From the NCBI GenBank assembly GCA_034522175.1, contig JAXHLQ010000001.1, forward strand, positions 2,914,001 to 2,978,000: 64,000 nt of DNA, read 5' to 3'. The notes beneath the pieces are model-generated. The model saw only the letters and a program-made list of their open reading frames with translations. It had not been told where the DNA came from and did no database searches. A program made the translations under genes and the position numbers. Each line of letters starts with the position of its first letter. Within the stretch, counting starts at the first letter, position 1. Below are positions 47,462 to 57,527 of this stretch, piece after piece. Source of the DNA: JAIPDZ01 sp034522175 (GTDB lineage Bacteria > Desulfobacterota > DSM-4660 > Desulfatiglandales > Desulfatiglandaceae).

Positions 47462-50400
47462 ATGAACAACCATGAGACATTCAGGAGTTCCCATTCCTCA
47501 TTGACCGGGGCCGGTCTTCGATTCTTCCTCAAGAAAAGGGTCATTGTGTTCGTCATGATTCTCCTGGCGGTGGTGTGGGGGATACTGGTGTCGCCGTTCG
47601 ACTGGCAATTGGGGGGGCCGTTTCGGGACCCGGTCCCGGTGGATGCCATACCGGATATTGGGGAAAACCAACAGATTGTCTTCACCCAGTGGCCCGGCAG
47701 GTCTCCCCAGGACGTTGAGGATCAGATCACTTACCCCTTGACCGTTTCCCTTCTGGGGGTGCCCGGGGTCAGAACCATCCGCAGTTTTTCCATGTTCGGG
47801 TTTTCCTCCATCTATATCATTTTCCAGGATGACATAGATTTTTACTGGAGCCGATCCCGCATCCTCGAGAAATTAAACAGCCTTCCGGACGGGGCGCTGC
47901 CGGAGGATGTCAGGTCTGCGCTGGGTCCCGATGCCACGGCCATGGGACAGGTCTTCTGGTATACGCTCGAAGGCAGGGATGAACAGGGGGCCGTCACGGG
48001 TGGGTGGGACCTCCACGAACTGCGGACGATTCAGGACTGGTATGTGCGGTATGCGCTCATGTCTGTGGAAGGCGTGAGTGAGGTGGCATCGGTCGGCGGA
48101 TTCGTACAGGAATACCAGGTGGATCTGGATCCTGATCGAATGCGGGCCTATGGCGTAACTCTTAATGAAGTCGTGGCCGCAGTCAAAGGGGCCAACCGGG
48201 ATGTAGGGGCCCAGACCCTGGAGATCAACCGGGTGGAATATGTGGTCAGGGGGATTGGTTTCATTCAGGGCCTGGAGGATCTTGAAAATGCGGTGATTAA
48301 GCTACGTAACGGCGTACCTGTTTTCATTCGACAGGTGGCCAATATCGTGCTCGGGCCGGCGACCCGTCAGGGGGCCCTGGATAAAGGAGGAGCCGAGACC
48401 GTGGGCGGAGTCGTGGCCGTCCGCTACGGGGAAAATCCCCTGGCCGTCATTGAGAGGGTCAAGTCCAAAATCGAAGAGATATCACCGGGGATGCCCAGAA
48501 AGACCCTGTTCAGACGGCACTGTGAGCCGGGTTTCAGTTATCCCCTTTTATGATCGGACCGAGCTCATAAATGAGACCCTGGATACGCTTCGGATCGCCC
48601 TTACGAACGAGATCCTGATCACCATCATCGTCATCTTGATCGCTGTCTTTCACTTGGGCAGTTCCCTGCTGATTGCGGGATTGTTGCCCCTTTCCGTCCT
48701 CATGTGCTTTATCGGCATGAAGCTCTTCGGAGTGGATGCCAACATTGTGGCCCTGTCCGGTATCGCCATCGCTATCGGGACCATGGTGGATATGGGCATC
48801 ATTGTGGTGGAAAACATCCTGAGACACCTTCGCGACGCAGGCCCCCAGGAAGATCGGTTAACCGTTGTTCTGAGGGCAACGCGAGAGGTGAGCAGCGCGG
48901 TCATGACAGCGGTCGCTACCACCATTGTCAGCTTTCTGCCCGTGTTCACCATGGAAGGGGCCGAGGGAAAACTGTTCAGGCCCTTGGCCTTTTCCAAGAC
49001 CTTCGCCCTCTTTTCGTCCCTTGTGGTGGCACTGATATTTATCCCTCCCCTGGCCCAGGCCCTGTTTTCCAAAAGCTTGCGGCAAAAGCGGTATGGATGG
49101 CTCATTTATGAGGTATTGACCTATTTGGGTGTTATCTTGGCCATCTTAGTGGATTGGCGGATGGGCCTGACAATAGTGCTTATCGGCGGATATAATCTTG
49201 TCAAACCCCGCATCAAAGAGCATGCCATGGGCAAGGTTCGGGTGGTGGTCAACGGCATGGTTGCCATTGGCATTGCCATGGTGCTTTCCCAGTACTGGCT
49301 CCCGTTGGGTCCAGAAAAGGGGCTATTCCAAAATTTTATTTTTGTCTCTCTGTTGATGAGCAGCATTCTGGGTCTGCTGCTCTTGTTTTATCGGTCGTAT
49401 ACTCGAATCCTGAGGTGGTGCCTCGAGCATAAGGCGATTTTTCTCATGCTTCCCCTTTTCATCCTCTTGCTGGGGGGCATGATCTGGCAGGGCTGGGGAG
49501 GGCTCTTCGGCTGGCTGCCGAAGTCCCTCAGTCAATCAGCGCCTCTGACCTACGTGGCGCGCCAATTCCCGGGGCTCGGAAGTGAGTTCATGCCTCCCCT
49601 GGACGAAGGATCGTACCTCTTCATGCCCACGACCATGCCGCATGCATCCATCGGTGAGGTCCTCGATATTCTGCAGAAACAGGATGTGGCCATCCAAGCG
49701 CTTCCCGAGGTGAAAACGGTGGTGGGAAAACTGGGAAGGGCCCAGAGCCCCCTGGATCCTGCGCCTGTCTCCATGATTGAAACCCTGGTGACCTATAAAC
49801 CGAAATACCTCTTGGACGAGAAGGGACGTCCACTGCGATTCGAGTTCGATCCTTCTGAAACGGGTCTTTTTCGGAACTACAATGGGACACCGTTGTTGGC
49901 GCCGGATCAGATGCCTTACCGGGTGAAAGGGCGCTTTCTCCGGGACGAGAACTTCCAGTTGATCCCTGACCCGCACGGTCGACCGTTCAGGGTATGGCGC
50001 CCGCCACTGGATCCGGTGCTCAATCCCGGACGCAGGGCGTGGGGCGGCATCAACAGCCCCGATGACATTTGGGACGCCCTGGTTGAGGCGGCCAAGGTAC
50101 CCGGTACCACCTCCGCCGCAAGGCTTCAGCCCATCTCCGCACGCATGGTTATGCTCCAGAGCGGAATTCGGGCCAGTTTGGGCATTAAGGTAACCGGACC
50201 GGATTTGGAAACCATACAGCAAGTTTCCCTAAACATGGAGGGCATCCTCCGGGAGGTTCAAAGCATCGACCCCGCCACAGTGATTGCAGATCGGGTGATC
50301 AGCAAACCCTATCTTGAGATCCACATAGACCGCCAGGCCTTGGGTCAGTATGGGATCAGCGTGGATCAGGTTCTCGATATTATTGAGTTTGCCATTGGGG

Positions 50401-51366
50401 GCAAGCGTATCACCACCACAGTGGAGGGAAGGGAGCGCTACCCGGTGCGGGTCCGATACATCCGAGAACTCAGGGATGATCTGGAGGTCCTCGGGAAAAT
50501 TCTCGTCCCGGCGCCCGATGGCACCCAGATCCCGCTGATGCAGATGGCGGAGATTACCTATGTGCGGGGACCTGGTGTCATCAAGGCCGAAGATACGTTC
50601 CTGGTGGGCTATGTGTTATTTGACAAAAAGGCGGGGTTCGCAGAAGTGGAGGTCATAGAGGACGTCAAAGAACGCCTAAAGGATGAAATAGACCGTGGCG
50701 GCCTCCCAATCCCCGACGGGGTGAGCTACGCCTTTACCGGTACCTACGAGAATCAGCAGAGGGCGGAAGAACGTCTGGCTCTCATCCTGCCTTTGGCGCT
50801 ACTGATCATTTTTGTGATTCTTTATCTCCAATTCAATTCAGTTGCTACCACATCGCTTGTTTTTTCAGGCATCGCGGTGGCCTGGTCAGGCGGATTTGTC
50901 ATGATATGGCTGTATGCTCAGCCATGGTTCCTGGATTTTCTCTCTGTTTGGCACATCCATGCGGGCGCTCTTTCAGGTGCATCCCTTGAATCTGAGCGTA
51001 GCCGTATGGGTGGGATTTCTGGCTCTGTTCGGCATTGCGTCCGATGACGGGGTGGTGATGGCGACCTATTTGGACGATGCCTTTAAAAGGAATCAGGGGG
51101 ATACCATCGCTGAAATCCGAAAGATTACCATGGAGGCCAGTCTCAAGAGGGTCCGACCCTGTCTCATGACCACTGCCACCACACTCCTGGCCCTTATCCC
51201 CGTGCTGACATCAACGGGGAGAGGTTCGGATATTATGATCCCCATGGCCATCCCTTCATTTGGCGGCATGACCGTGGAGGTGGTCACCATGCTGGTGGTG
51301 CCCGTGTTATACTGTGCCATAAAGGAGCGTCGGTTGAAAGGGATGAAAAGGGAGGATCTCCGGTGA
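47462..51366 (+). CDS. Heavy-metal efflux RND pump (CusA/CzcA-like; two frame breaks)
   Basis: About 1300 residues, longer than CusA (~1050) because of an extra hydrophobic insert near residues 540-690. Key features are DAIPDIGENQQIVFTQWPGR, GVPGVRTIRSFSMFG, the proton-relay TM4 GTMVDMGIIVVENIL and a TM with FGIASDDGVVMATY. RMVMLQSGIRASLGIKV has methionines near the position of a copper-binding Met of CusA, suggesting Cu(I)/Ag(I). Extra T bases near 48500 and 50945 break the frame; each join restores a continuous family match. The start is taken at the ATG 47462 (a GTG at 47444 is the alternative). It forms a tripartite pump with the preceding adaptor. Confidence 0.87.
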
Positions 51367-51408
51367 GGAACATCCGTTATGATTTGGTATTTGATTGAGA
51401 TGTAGTGC

Positions 51409-52080
51409 TCAGGGTACATCGTCCCCGAGGCAGTCTTTCTTTCCCAACTCCAAAAGCACCTCTACATTACGAATGATCTTTTCTGAATAGCCATTGGTCT
51501 TTAGAAATTTGTCGGGGCACTCCTTGTTGCAGCGGTCAGCCTTTTTCAAGAAGTCACGGGCATGTTTTGCGGTGGCGCAAGAATCCCCCCGGATGGAGGA
51601 CTTTCTCGCTTTATTCAAGCCGTCTTTCAGTTCTGTCAAGTAGGTGTGGCATTGCACCCGCTGTGCATCACTCTTCCATTTTGGAGGCTTAAGGGGTTTC
51701 TTAACGGTATCTGGTTTTTTGCTCTTCCGGAGTTTGATAATCCAGGGTCTGTCTTCCTCGGCGCTCCCGGGGATCTCCGAAACGCCCTTATCAGGCACCG
51801 GGGTCTTTTTCAGGCCATCTGTCACGGCCGGGCCCTCTTTTGGAGGCGTTTTTGACGTTTCTTTCTTGTCCCCCTGTTCTGAAGCACCCGCATGATTTGT
51901 CTGACCGTTCTGTTCGGTTTCTACGCCGGCGGTTTCTTTCGGATTCTGCTGGTCAACATCGCTCTGATATTCTGACGCCTGCGCTGCATACGCAAGGTGA
52001 ACGCTGGGCCCTGAATCGAGTGCCCTTACAGGCAAAACCGCCACCAGCAAAGCCATCATTCCAATAAGGGCGATCTTCAT
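51409..52080 (-). CDS. Exported protein of unknown function, low-complexity linker and C-terminal Cys-containing domain
   Basis: 223 residues from the ATG at 52080, preceded by GGAG. Signal peptide KIALIGMMALLVAVLPVRA. Residues ~35-125 are a Glu/Lys/Thr/Pro-rich, probably disordered region. The last ~80 residues contain four to five cysteines (VQCHTYL, DSCATA, DRCNKECPDKFL, KKDCLG) and may be disulfide-bonded. I recognise no family. The gene converges on the cusA-like gene (42 bp apart), so it could belong to the copper region or be independent. Confidence 0.6.
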   Translation of the reverse strand: MKIALIGMMALLVAVLPVRALDSGPSVHLAYAAQASEYQSDVDQQNPKETAGVETEQNGQTNHAGASEQGDKKETSKTPPKEGPAVTDGLKKTPVPDKGVSEIPGSAEEDRPWIIKLRKSKKPDTVKKPLKPPKWKSDAQRVQCHTYLTELKDGLNKARKSSIRGDSCATAKHARDFLKKADRCNKECPDKFLKTNGYSEKIIRNVEVLLELGKKDCLGDDVP

Positions 52081-52407
52081 GAACCCACTCTCCATTAGAA
52101 AAAAGGGATCCCCGCACGGAATCTGTTTCATCAAATATGACGCGAAAAGGGTAAGGGGGTTCCTTCTTGAATGTCAAGAAAAATGAATTGGTCACTTCTC
52201 CGTTTCACGCCAACGACCGCACCCCACAGCATAAGAGGATTCACGACATGGATTTTGGGCGCTTCACAAGTTCTCCAAGCACTGGTGCATAGAGAGACTT
52301 GGTAAGAAAACAAAAAGATTGCGATCTTGCTCATCTCTCCTTTACACTAAGAAACACAGACGCTTATCCCACCGGGGACGATCAATGAATATGTGCGAAA
52401 GGACTTA
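52081..52407. other. Divergent intergenic region
   Basis: 327 bp separate the exported protein from the sensor kinase. A weak promoter-like pair toward the kinase is TTGCGA (52319-52324) and TACACT (52343-52348), 18 bases apart. Nothing else is recognised. Confidence 0.3.
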
Positions 52408-54402
52408 ATGATTTCCATGGAGACAAAGAGGCCTCATACGGGTGATGTGAAACGAGAGCCCCTTCAAGATACCAAAGCCACCGTTCTGGGGAGGGCAGAA
52501 GGGTCTCGAAATCGACATTCTGCCATCTACCATATCGGTATCCTTATTCTGATCGTCTTTTTCTGCGAGGCGGTTGTCATGGTCTCCATGTCCTTAATGT
52601 TTCGGCCTCCCTCATGGCAAGAGGTCTTTTTCGACTCCTTCATGCTCGTTGTTCTGCTCCTGCCCGGTTTCTATTATCTCGTATACCGTCCCATGGAAAA
52701 ACAGCTCCGAGCGCGCAATTCCATGTTGGATGCTCTCAGGGAGCAGGAAAAACGATACCGTTTGATGATGGAGGCCATGCACGATCCGGTATACATCTGC
52801 TCCCCAGATTATAGAGTCATCTATATGAATCCGGCCATGATCGATCGGACGGGCCGGAATGCAATGGGAGAGCGTTGTTATGAAGTCATCCATCACAGGG
52901 AAGAGATCTGTTCCTGGTGTGTGAATCATAAGATTCAGGTTGGGGAATACGCAGAGTATGAAGTGGTGAGTCCCGTTGACGGGCGATTTTACAATGTGGC
53001 CCAATGTCCGATCTTCTATCTCGATGGCAGAATAGACAAGATGGTCATTATGAGAGATTTTACGGGTTACAAAGAGGTAGAAGAAGCGTTGCAGGGAGAG
53101 TTGGACGCCAATCGTGTCATGGCTGCTTCATCCAAAGCCCTTTTGTCCATGGAATCAATCGAAGATGTTTCATCTCTGATTTTGGATGGCGCCAAGCACC
53201 TCACCGGCAGTTCCATCGGCTATGCAGGGTATATCGATGAGACAACCGGACATTTGATTTGTCCCACTTTCACAAAAGAGGTCTGGGATAAATGCAGGAT
53301 GGAGAAGAAAAGCATTGCCTTTAAAGAATTCAACGGCCTGTGGGGGTGGGTCCTCAAGAACAAACGTCCTATAGTGAGCAATCAAGTTCGTGCGGACCCA
53401 CGCTCCGAAGGCACCCCAAATGGTCATCTCCCCATCCGACAATTTCTATCCAATCCCGCTTTGACGGGGGATAAGCTGGTGGGTCAGATTGCCCTGGCAA
53501 ACCCGAAAAAGGATTACGATCGTCGGGACCTGGCGCTTATAACCAGTCTTTCTGATCTATATGCCCTTGCTATTTTAAACTTCCGAACAGAGGCGAGCCT
53601 TCGCAGAAGCCGGGACGACCTGGAAAGGCAGGTTGATGAACGGACGGTAAAACTTAAGGAAACAAACATCGCCCTCTCAAACAAAATCACCGAACTCAAT
53701 GCCGCTGAGGACGCCCTTCAACGATCTCAACAACAGCTTCAGCGGCTGAGCAGGCAACTTTTGGACTCTCAGGAAGAGGAAAGAAGACTCATCGCTATGG
53801 AACTTCATGATGGCATCGGGCAGACCCTTAGCGCCATTAAGTTCAAAGTGGAGACCGGGCGAAGAGATCTGGAAGGGAATTGCACTGCGGAGTTTTTAGG
53901 TGTTCTGAACTCAGTGGTTTCCATGCTTCAGGAAGCGATTGAAGAGGTGCGTCGAATCTGCAAGAACCTGAGGCCTTCCATGCTGGATGACCTGGGTATT
54001 GTGGCCACCATTTCCTGGTTCTGTAGAGAGTTCACGAAGGTTTATGGGGGAATTGAAGTGGAAAAGGAGATTCGTCTCGATGAAGAAGAGATCCCTTTAG
54101 AATCCAAAGTCCCCATTTTCAGGATTTTGCAGGAAGCACTCAATAATACGGCCAAACACAGCCGGGCCGATCGGGTGCGTGTGATGCTTAGAAAAGGAGC
54201 GGGCGGTATAGAGCTGTTGATCGAGGATAACGGACGTGGATTCGATCTTAAGACCGTTATGCAGGGAAAAAAGGGTTTCTACTGTGGCCTCGGTCTGGCC
54301 AGCATGAAGGAGCGGGCGGCTTTGTCCGGCGGGTCTTTACATATAGAATCTTCTCCAGGAGAGGGGACCCGCATCGCCTTGTTACTCCCGGAGGAGGTTT
54401 AG
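52408..54402 (+). CDS. Membrane sensor histidine kinase, PAS-GAF-HisKA_3
   Basis: 664 residues. AAAGGA precedes the ATG at 52408. Two membrane helices lie near residues 40-100. A PAS domain (RLMMEAMHDPVYICSPDYRV, with an EICSWCVNH cysteine pair) and a GAF domain (starting MESIEDVSSLILDGAKHLTG) follow. A coiled coil leads to the HisKA_3 phospho-acceptor ELHDGIGQTLSAIK, then the ATPase N and G boxes (LQEALNNTAKHS, DNGRGFD, GLGLASMKERA). This is the NarX/DegS class that pairs with NarL-type regulators. The cysteine pair in PAS could sense redox state or metal. The gene converges with and overlaps the regulator gene by four bases. Its signal is unknown; the nearby copper genes are candidates. Confidence 0.88.
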   Translation: MISMETKRPHTGDVKREPLQDTKATVLGRAEGSRNRHSAIYHIGILILIVFFCEAVVMVSMSLMFRPPSWQEVFFDSFMLVVLLLPGFYYLVYRPMEKQLRARNSMLDALREQEKRYRLMMEAMHDPVYICSPDYRVIYMNPAMIDRTGRNAMGERCYEVIHHREEICSWCVNHKIQVGEYAEYEVVSPVDGRFYNVAQCPIFYLDGRIDKMVIMRDFTGYKEVEEALQGELDANRVMAASSKALLSMESIEDVSSLILDGAKHLTGSSIGYAGYIDETTGHLICPTFTKEVWDKCRMEKKSIAFKEFNGLWGWVLKNKRPIVSNQVRADPRSEGTPNGHLPIRQFLSNPALTGDKLVGQIALANPKKDYDRRDLALITSLSDLYALAILNFRTEASLRRSRDDLERQVDERTVKLKETNIALSNKITELNAAEDALQRSQQQLQRLSRQLLDSQEEERRLIAMELHDGIGQTLSAIKFKVETGRRDLEGNCTAEFLGVLNSVVSMLQEAIEEVRRICKNLRPSMLDDLGIVATISWFCREFTKVYGGIEVEKEIRLDEEEIPLESKVPIFRILQEALNNTAKHSRADRVRVMLRKGAGGIELLIEDNGRGFDLKTVMQGKKGFYCGLGLASMKERAALSGGSLHIESSPGEGTRIALLLPEEV

Positions 54403-55058
54403 CGTTCCACGAGTCCTTTCTGTATTGCATAGGCTGTGATGGCCGCCACATTTCGAAGGTTCAGCTTCTGCATCAGGTTGTAGCGATGTTTTTGAACGGT
54501 TTTGGGGCTGATGAAAAGAATCTCTGCGATTTCGTTGCTTCGGTGGCCTTCAGCGATGAGTTTAAGAACCTCTCGCTCCCTCCGGCTGAGCGTATCATCC
54601 CATACCGAGTCCTCCAGCGCGCTGTTTGTTCCCTGCAGATAACCGTCTATGACCTTCGAGGAGATGGACGGGCTGAGATACCGATTCCCTTTCAAAACGC
54701 TTTTGATAGCCGCAGAAAGTTCGGTATGGGTGGCGTCCTTGAGCACATATCCGTCTGCGCCTGCCTTAAGCGCTGCATAAACATATTCCTCGGTCTCGTG
54801 CACTGTGAGGGTGAGGACCCGCGTGTCTGGAAAGCGAGTCTTGATTTCCTTTATGGCTTCCAACCCATGCATGTTGGGCATGGATAGATCCATGAGGACA
54901 AGATCGGGTTCCAGCCTTTCAACGCAATGGACCGCCTCCCTCCCGTCCTTGGCCTCTGCAATGATTTCGATATCGGGCTCCGATTCGATAAGTGCGCCCA
55001 GCCCTTCTCTTAAGATGGTGTGATCTTCTGCGATCACCAGTCGATATGGCTTCTTCAT
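54399..55058 (-). CDS. NarL/FixJ-type response regulator
   Basis: 219 residues from the ATG at 55058 (a longer in-frame start at 55130 is less likely). Receiver domain: VIAEDHTILREG with the acidic pocket, phospho-acceptor in LVLMDLSMPNMHG, T/S switch in LTLTVHE, and lysine in GYVLKDAT. DNA-binding LuxR-type helix-turn-helix: LSRREREVLKLIAEG and ISPKTVQKHRYNLMQKL. It is almost certainly the partner of the adjacent HisKA_3 kinase. The two genes are convergent with overlapping stop codons, so transcription of one runs antisense into the other. Confidence 0.9.
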   Translation of the reverse strand: MKKPYRLVIAEDHTILREGLGALIESEPDIEIIAEAKDGREAVHCVERLEPDLVLMDLSMPNMHGLEAIKEIKTRFPDTRVLTLTVHETEEYVYAALKAGADGYVLKDATHTELSAAIKSVLKGNRYLSPSISSKVIDGYLQGTNSALEDSVWDDTLSRREREVLKLIAEGHRSNEIAEILFISPKTVQKHRYNLMQKLNLRNVAAITAYAIQKGLVER

Positions 55059-55292
55059 AGCGAAATCCGTGATAAGGGGCTTGATACCCAAACGGGGTCC
55101 CTGGATAGGCCTGTCAAGTATATGCGTCATTTATTGGCTGAAAATACCATTTTATACCTATTTACCATGTTTTCTGTTTAATGTAAACTATCAAAAGGTG
55201 TTGTGTTTGCCCGCTTCTGTAAACAGGGCCATAGCCGATTTTGAACAAACGGGATCCTGATCGACAGTGTCCCCCTGAACACATGCCGTTGA

Positions 55293-56300
55293 ATGCAGAG
55301 TCGAAGAAATTTAAAAACCGCCGTATCGAGCGTACACCAGGATGGGGATCAAGTCACCATTACCGATGTGACCTTACGGGAATTCGGCCAGAATGTCCCG
55401 GCGACACATCTCCATCTTTTTACCCCGGAGATTCGGGGTGATATCGCTTTGGCGCTGACGGCACTGGGGTTTTCGAATCTGGAGATTTTCTCCTGTATCC
55501 ATCCGAGAATCGCCCCGGCCATGCATGCAAAAGCCCTTGAAGAGATCGCGGCGACACTCGGGGAATTGGAAGGCGTTAATGTGATTACGCTGGTACCCAA
55601 TTTGGCAGGATACAGGACGTTTCTTCGTCTCTGTCTCGGACCGGATGGGTATCATCATAGCTTAGGTATTTTTTTCTCAGGGGTGGAGGTCCACAATCGC
55701 ATCAATCTCGGACGCTCCATAGAGGAGACCCTTTCAGAGTATCGAACAATTCTTGAAGATGCTGCACTTCGAGAGATTCGGGTGGTGGCCTATATCTCTG
55801 CGGCATTCGGATACCGCGAGCCCGAAAAGGGGTCCATCATCCGGACGGAGCCCGCTGAGATTAACCGCCATATCGATCGCTTATTTGACCTCGGGGCCCG
55901 AACCGTGACGCTGTCGGATCTCCAGGGGTGGCAGAACCGGATGAAACCAAAACCATATGGTCGGAGATCCTTGAACTGAGAAAGGGGGAATCTTTCTGAA
56001 CTGGGGTATCATCCCCATCACATATCCGGCGATGCGGCCCTGAAAAATTCCCGTGCGGCCTTTGATCTCGGGGTGCGGCGGTTTGACGCATCCCTTGGCG
56101 GCACGGGCGGGTGTGTCACCGGTGCGCCGGGAAATCAACCCACCGAGGGGCTGGTTCGGCTTTTCCATGAGGCAGGGGTGAAAACGGGGATTCATGAAAA
56201 GGGGGCGTTTGACCTGGCCCAAAGGGTGCGGCGTGAGTTGTTCAACCGGATTCCCCTCGCCCACCCGCATTCTCCCGAAGCGCGGGAGACGCGGGGATGA
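55293..56300 (+). CDS. HMG-CoA lyase-like protein (two frame breaks)
   Basis: 335 residues after restoring a G in the run at 55925-55928 and dropping one base near 56000. TIM-barrel DRE family: ITDVTLREFGQNV near residue 23, VITLVPNLAGYRTF, and a SDLQGVAEPDET segment joined across the first break. GYHPHHISGDAAL follows the second. The C-terminal GTGGCVTGAPGN contains the cysteine equivalent to the catalytic loop of HMG-CoA lyase (GGCP...GN). The reaction would be cleavage of a 3-hydroxy-3-methylglutaryl-CoA-type substrate to acetyl-CoA and a keto acid. It converges on a second, different lyase-like gene. Confidence 0.72.
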
Positions 56301-56316
56301 GCGGGGACGTGAGGAA

Positions 56317-57492
56317 TTATTTTCCTCCCAGTAATTCCGGTGGGACTTCAGCCTTTTCCGGCCAGCCCTCAGGAATGATCAGCCCGGGTTTTTCGCCGAG
56401 TTTTTCCTTCATTTTGGGAAGGCCGGGCCGCTTGAAGGATTCCCGGGGTTCTTTCGGGATTCTCCCGTTCAGGATCGATTCCGAGCGGAGCCGCCGCCCG
56501 GCGGTCTTTTCCATGAGTTGGCCGATTTCCAGGATTCGGTCCACGTCGATGCCATCCGGATCGATTCCCATCTCATCCAGCATGACACACATGTCTTCGA
56601 AGGTGACCAGCCCCACCACATTGGGGTCCACGTAATAATAGGAACCCGTGCCGGGCACGGGGGTCTTGCCCAGGAAATTGGCAGGCTGCCCGCCCATGCC
56701 GCCGATGGTTCCCTCGAAGATGTCGATCCCGGCCTGAAGCGCGGCCAGCACATTGGCCAGACCCCAGCCCCGCGTCACATGAAAGTGGCCGATATGCAGA
56801 TCCGTATTGGGCATTTCATCCAGGATCATGGAGAAATAGCGATAGACCTGATCCGGCGGCGCTGACCCGTCATGATCGGCATGTTCAATGTCATCGGCCC
56901 CGATGCTGAGCCACCGCTTGGTAAACTCCACCGCATCCTCGAACCGGGTCGGCCCGGAGATGGGGCTTCCCCATATGGTGCTCACCGTACCGCACATCTT
57001 GATCCCGGCCGCCTTGCACTTCTTGATACAGCGCTCCGCCTCCTTCCAGTAATCGGGTAGGGTGGTGCCGCTGTTGGCAAAGTGGTGCTCCTCGTCCGTG
57101 GAGACCATCATGAGGACCCGGTCCGGTCCATATCCTTCCTCCTTGAGCCGGATGGCCCGGTCTACGGACGGCTCCCGGATGGTAACGGCCGTCCATTCAA
57201 TGTCGTCGTGGTTCATGCCCCGTTTGGCCAGTCGCTTTTTGAATATGTCGTCGTGGACCCCCTTGAGGACCTCCTCCGCGTCCTTGAACTGGGGCATGAT
57301 TCGGGGGTTGCCAAGGTTGGTGACCTCCAACCGTTTGACCCCGGCAAAGGCCAGTTCCTGGAGGTAATAGATTTTGGCTTCCGTGGGGATCCAGTCCTCC
57401 TCGTGCTGAAATCCGTCTCTAACCGTGATATCCCCTAACCTGACCTTCCTGGGCATTCGGGGATGAACCTTAAAGATATCATGTTCACTCAT
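56317..57492 (-). CDS. HMGL-like/pyruvate-carboxyltransferase family protein
   Basis: 391 residues. A near-ideal ribosome site AAGGAGG precedes the ATG at 57492. DRE-TIM barrel: GDITVRDGFQHEE near residue 20, EVTNLGNP, TVSTIWGSPISG, HADHDGS and HFHVTRGWGLANVLAALQAG, and a C-terminal GTIGGMGGQPANFLG where HMG-CoA lyase has its catalytic loop but no cysteine. It belongs with HMG-CoA lyase/isopropylmalate-synthase relatives, but the exact reaction is open. It is co-directional with the GcdA-like gene, 35 bp downstream of it, so it is part of that operon. Confidence 0.75.
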   Translation of the reverse strand: MSEHDIFKVHPRMPRKVRLGDITVRDGFQHEEDWIPTEAKIYYLQELAFAGVKRLEVTNLGNPRIMPQFKDAEEVLKGVHDDIFKKRLAKRGMNHDDIEWTAVTIREPSVDRAIRLKEEGYGPDRVLMMVSTDEEHHFANSGTTLPDYWKEAERCIKKCKAAGIKMCGTVSTIWGSPISGPTRFEDAVEFTKRWLSIGADDIEHADHDGSAPPDQVYRYFSMILDEMPNTDLHIGHFHVTRGWGLANVLAALQAGIDIFEGTIGGMGGQPANFLGKTPVPGTGSYYYVDPNVVGLVTFEDMCVMLDEMGIDPDGIDVDRILEIGQLMEKTAGRRLRSESILNGRIPKEPRESFKRPGLPKMKEKLGEKPGLIIPEGWPEKAEVPPELLGGK

Positions 57493-57527
57493 CTTCTCCT
57501 CCTTATGTCTAATGGCTATTCGACAGT

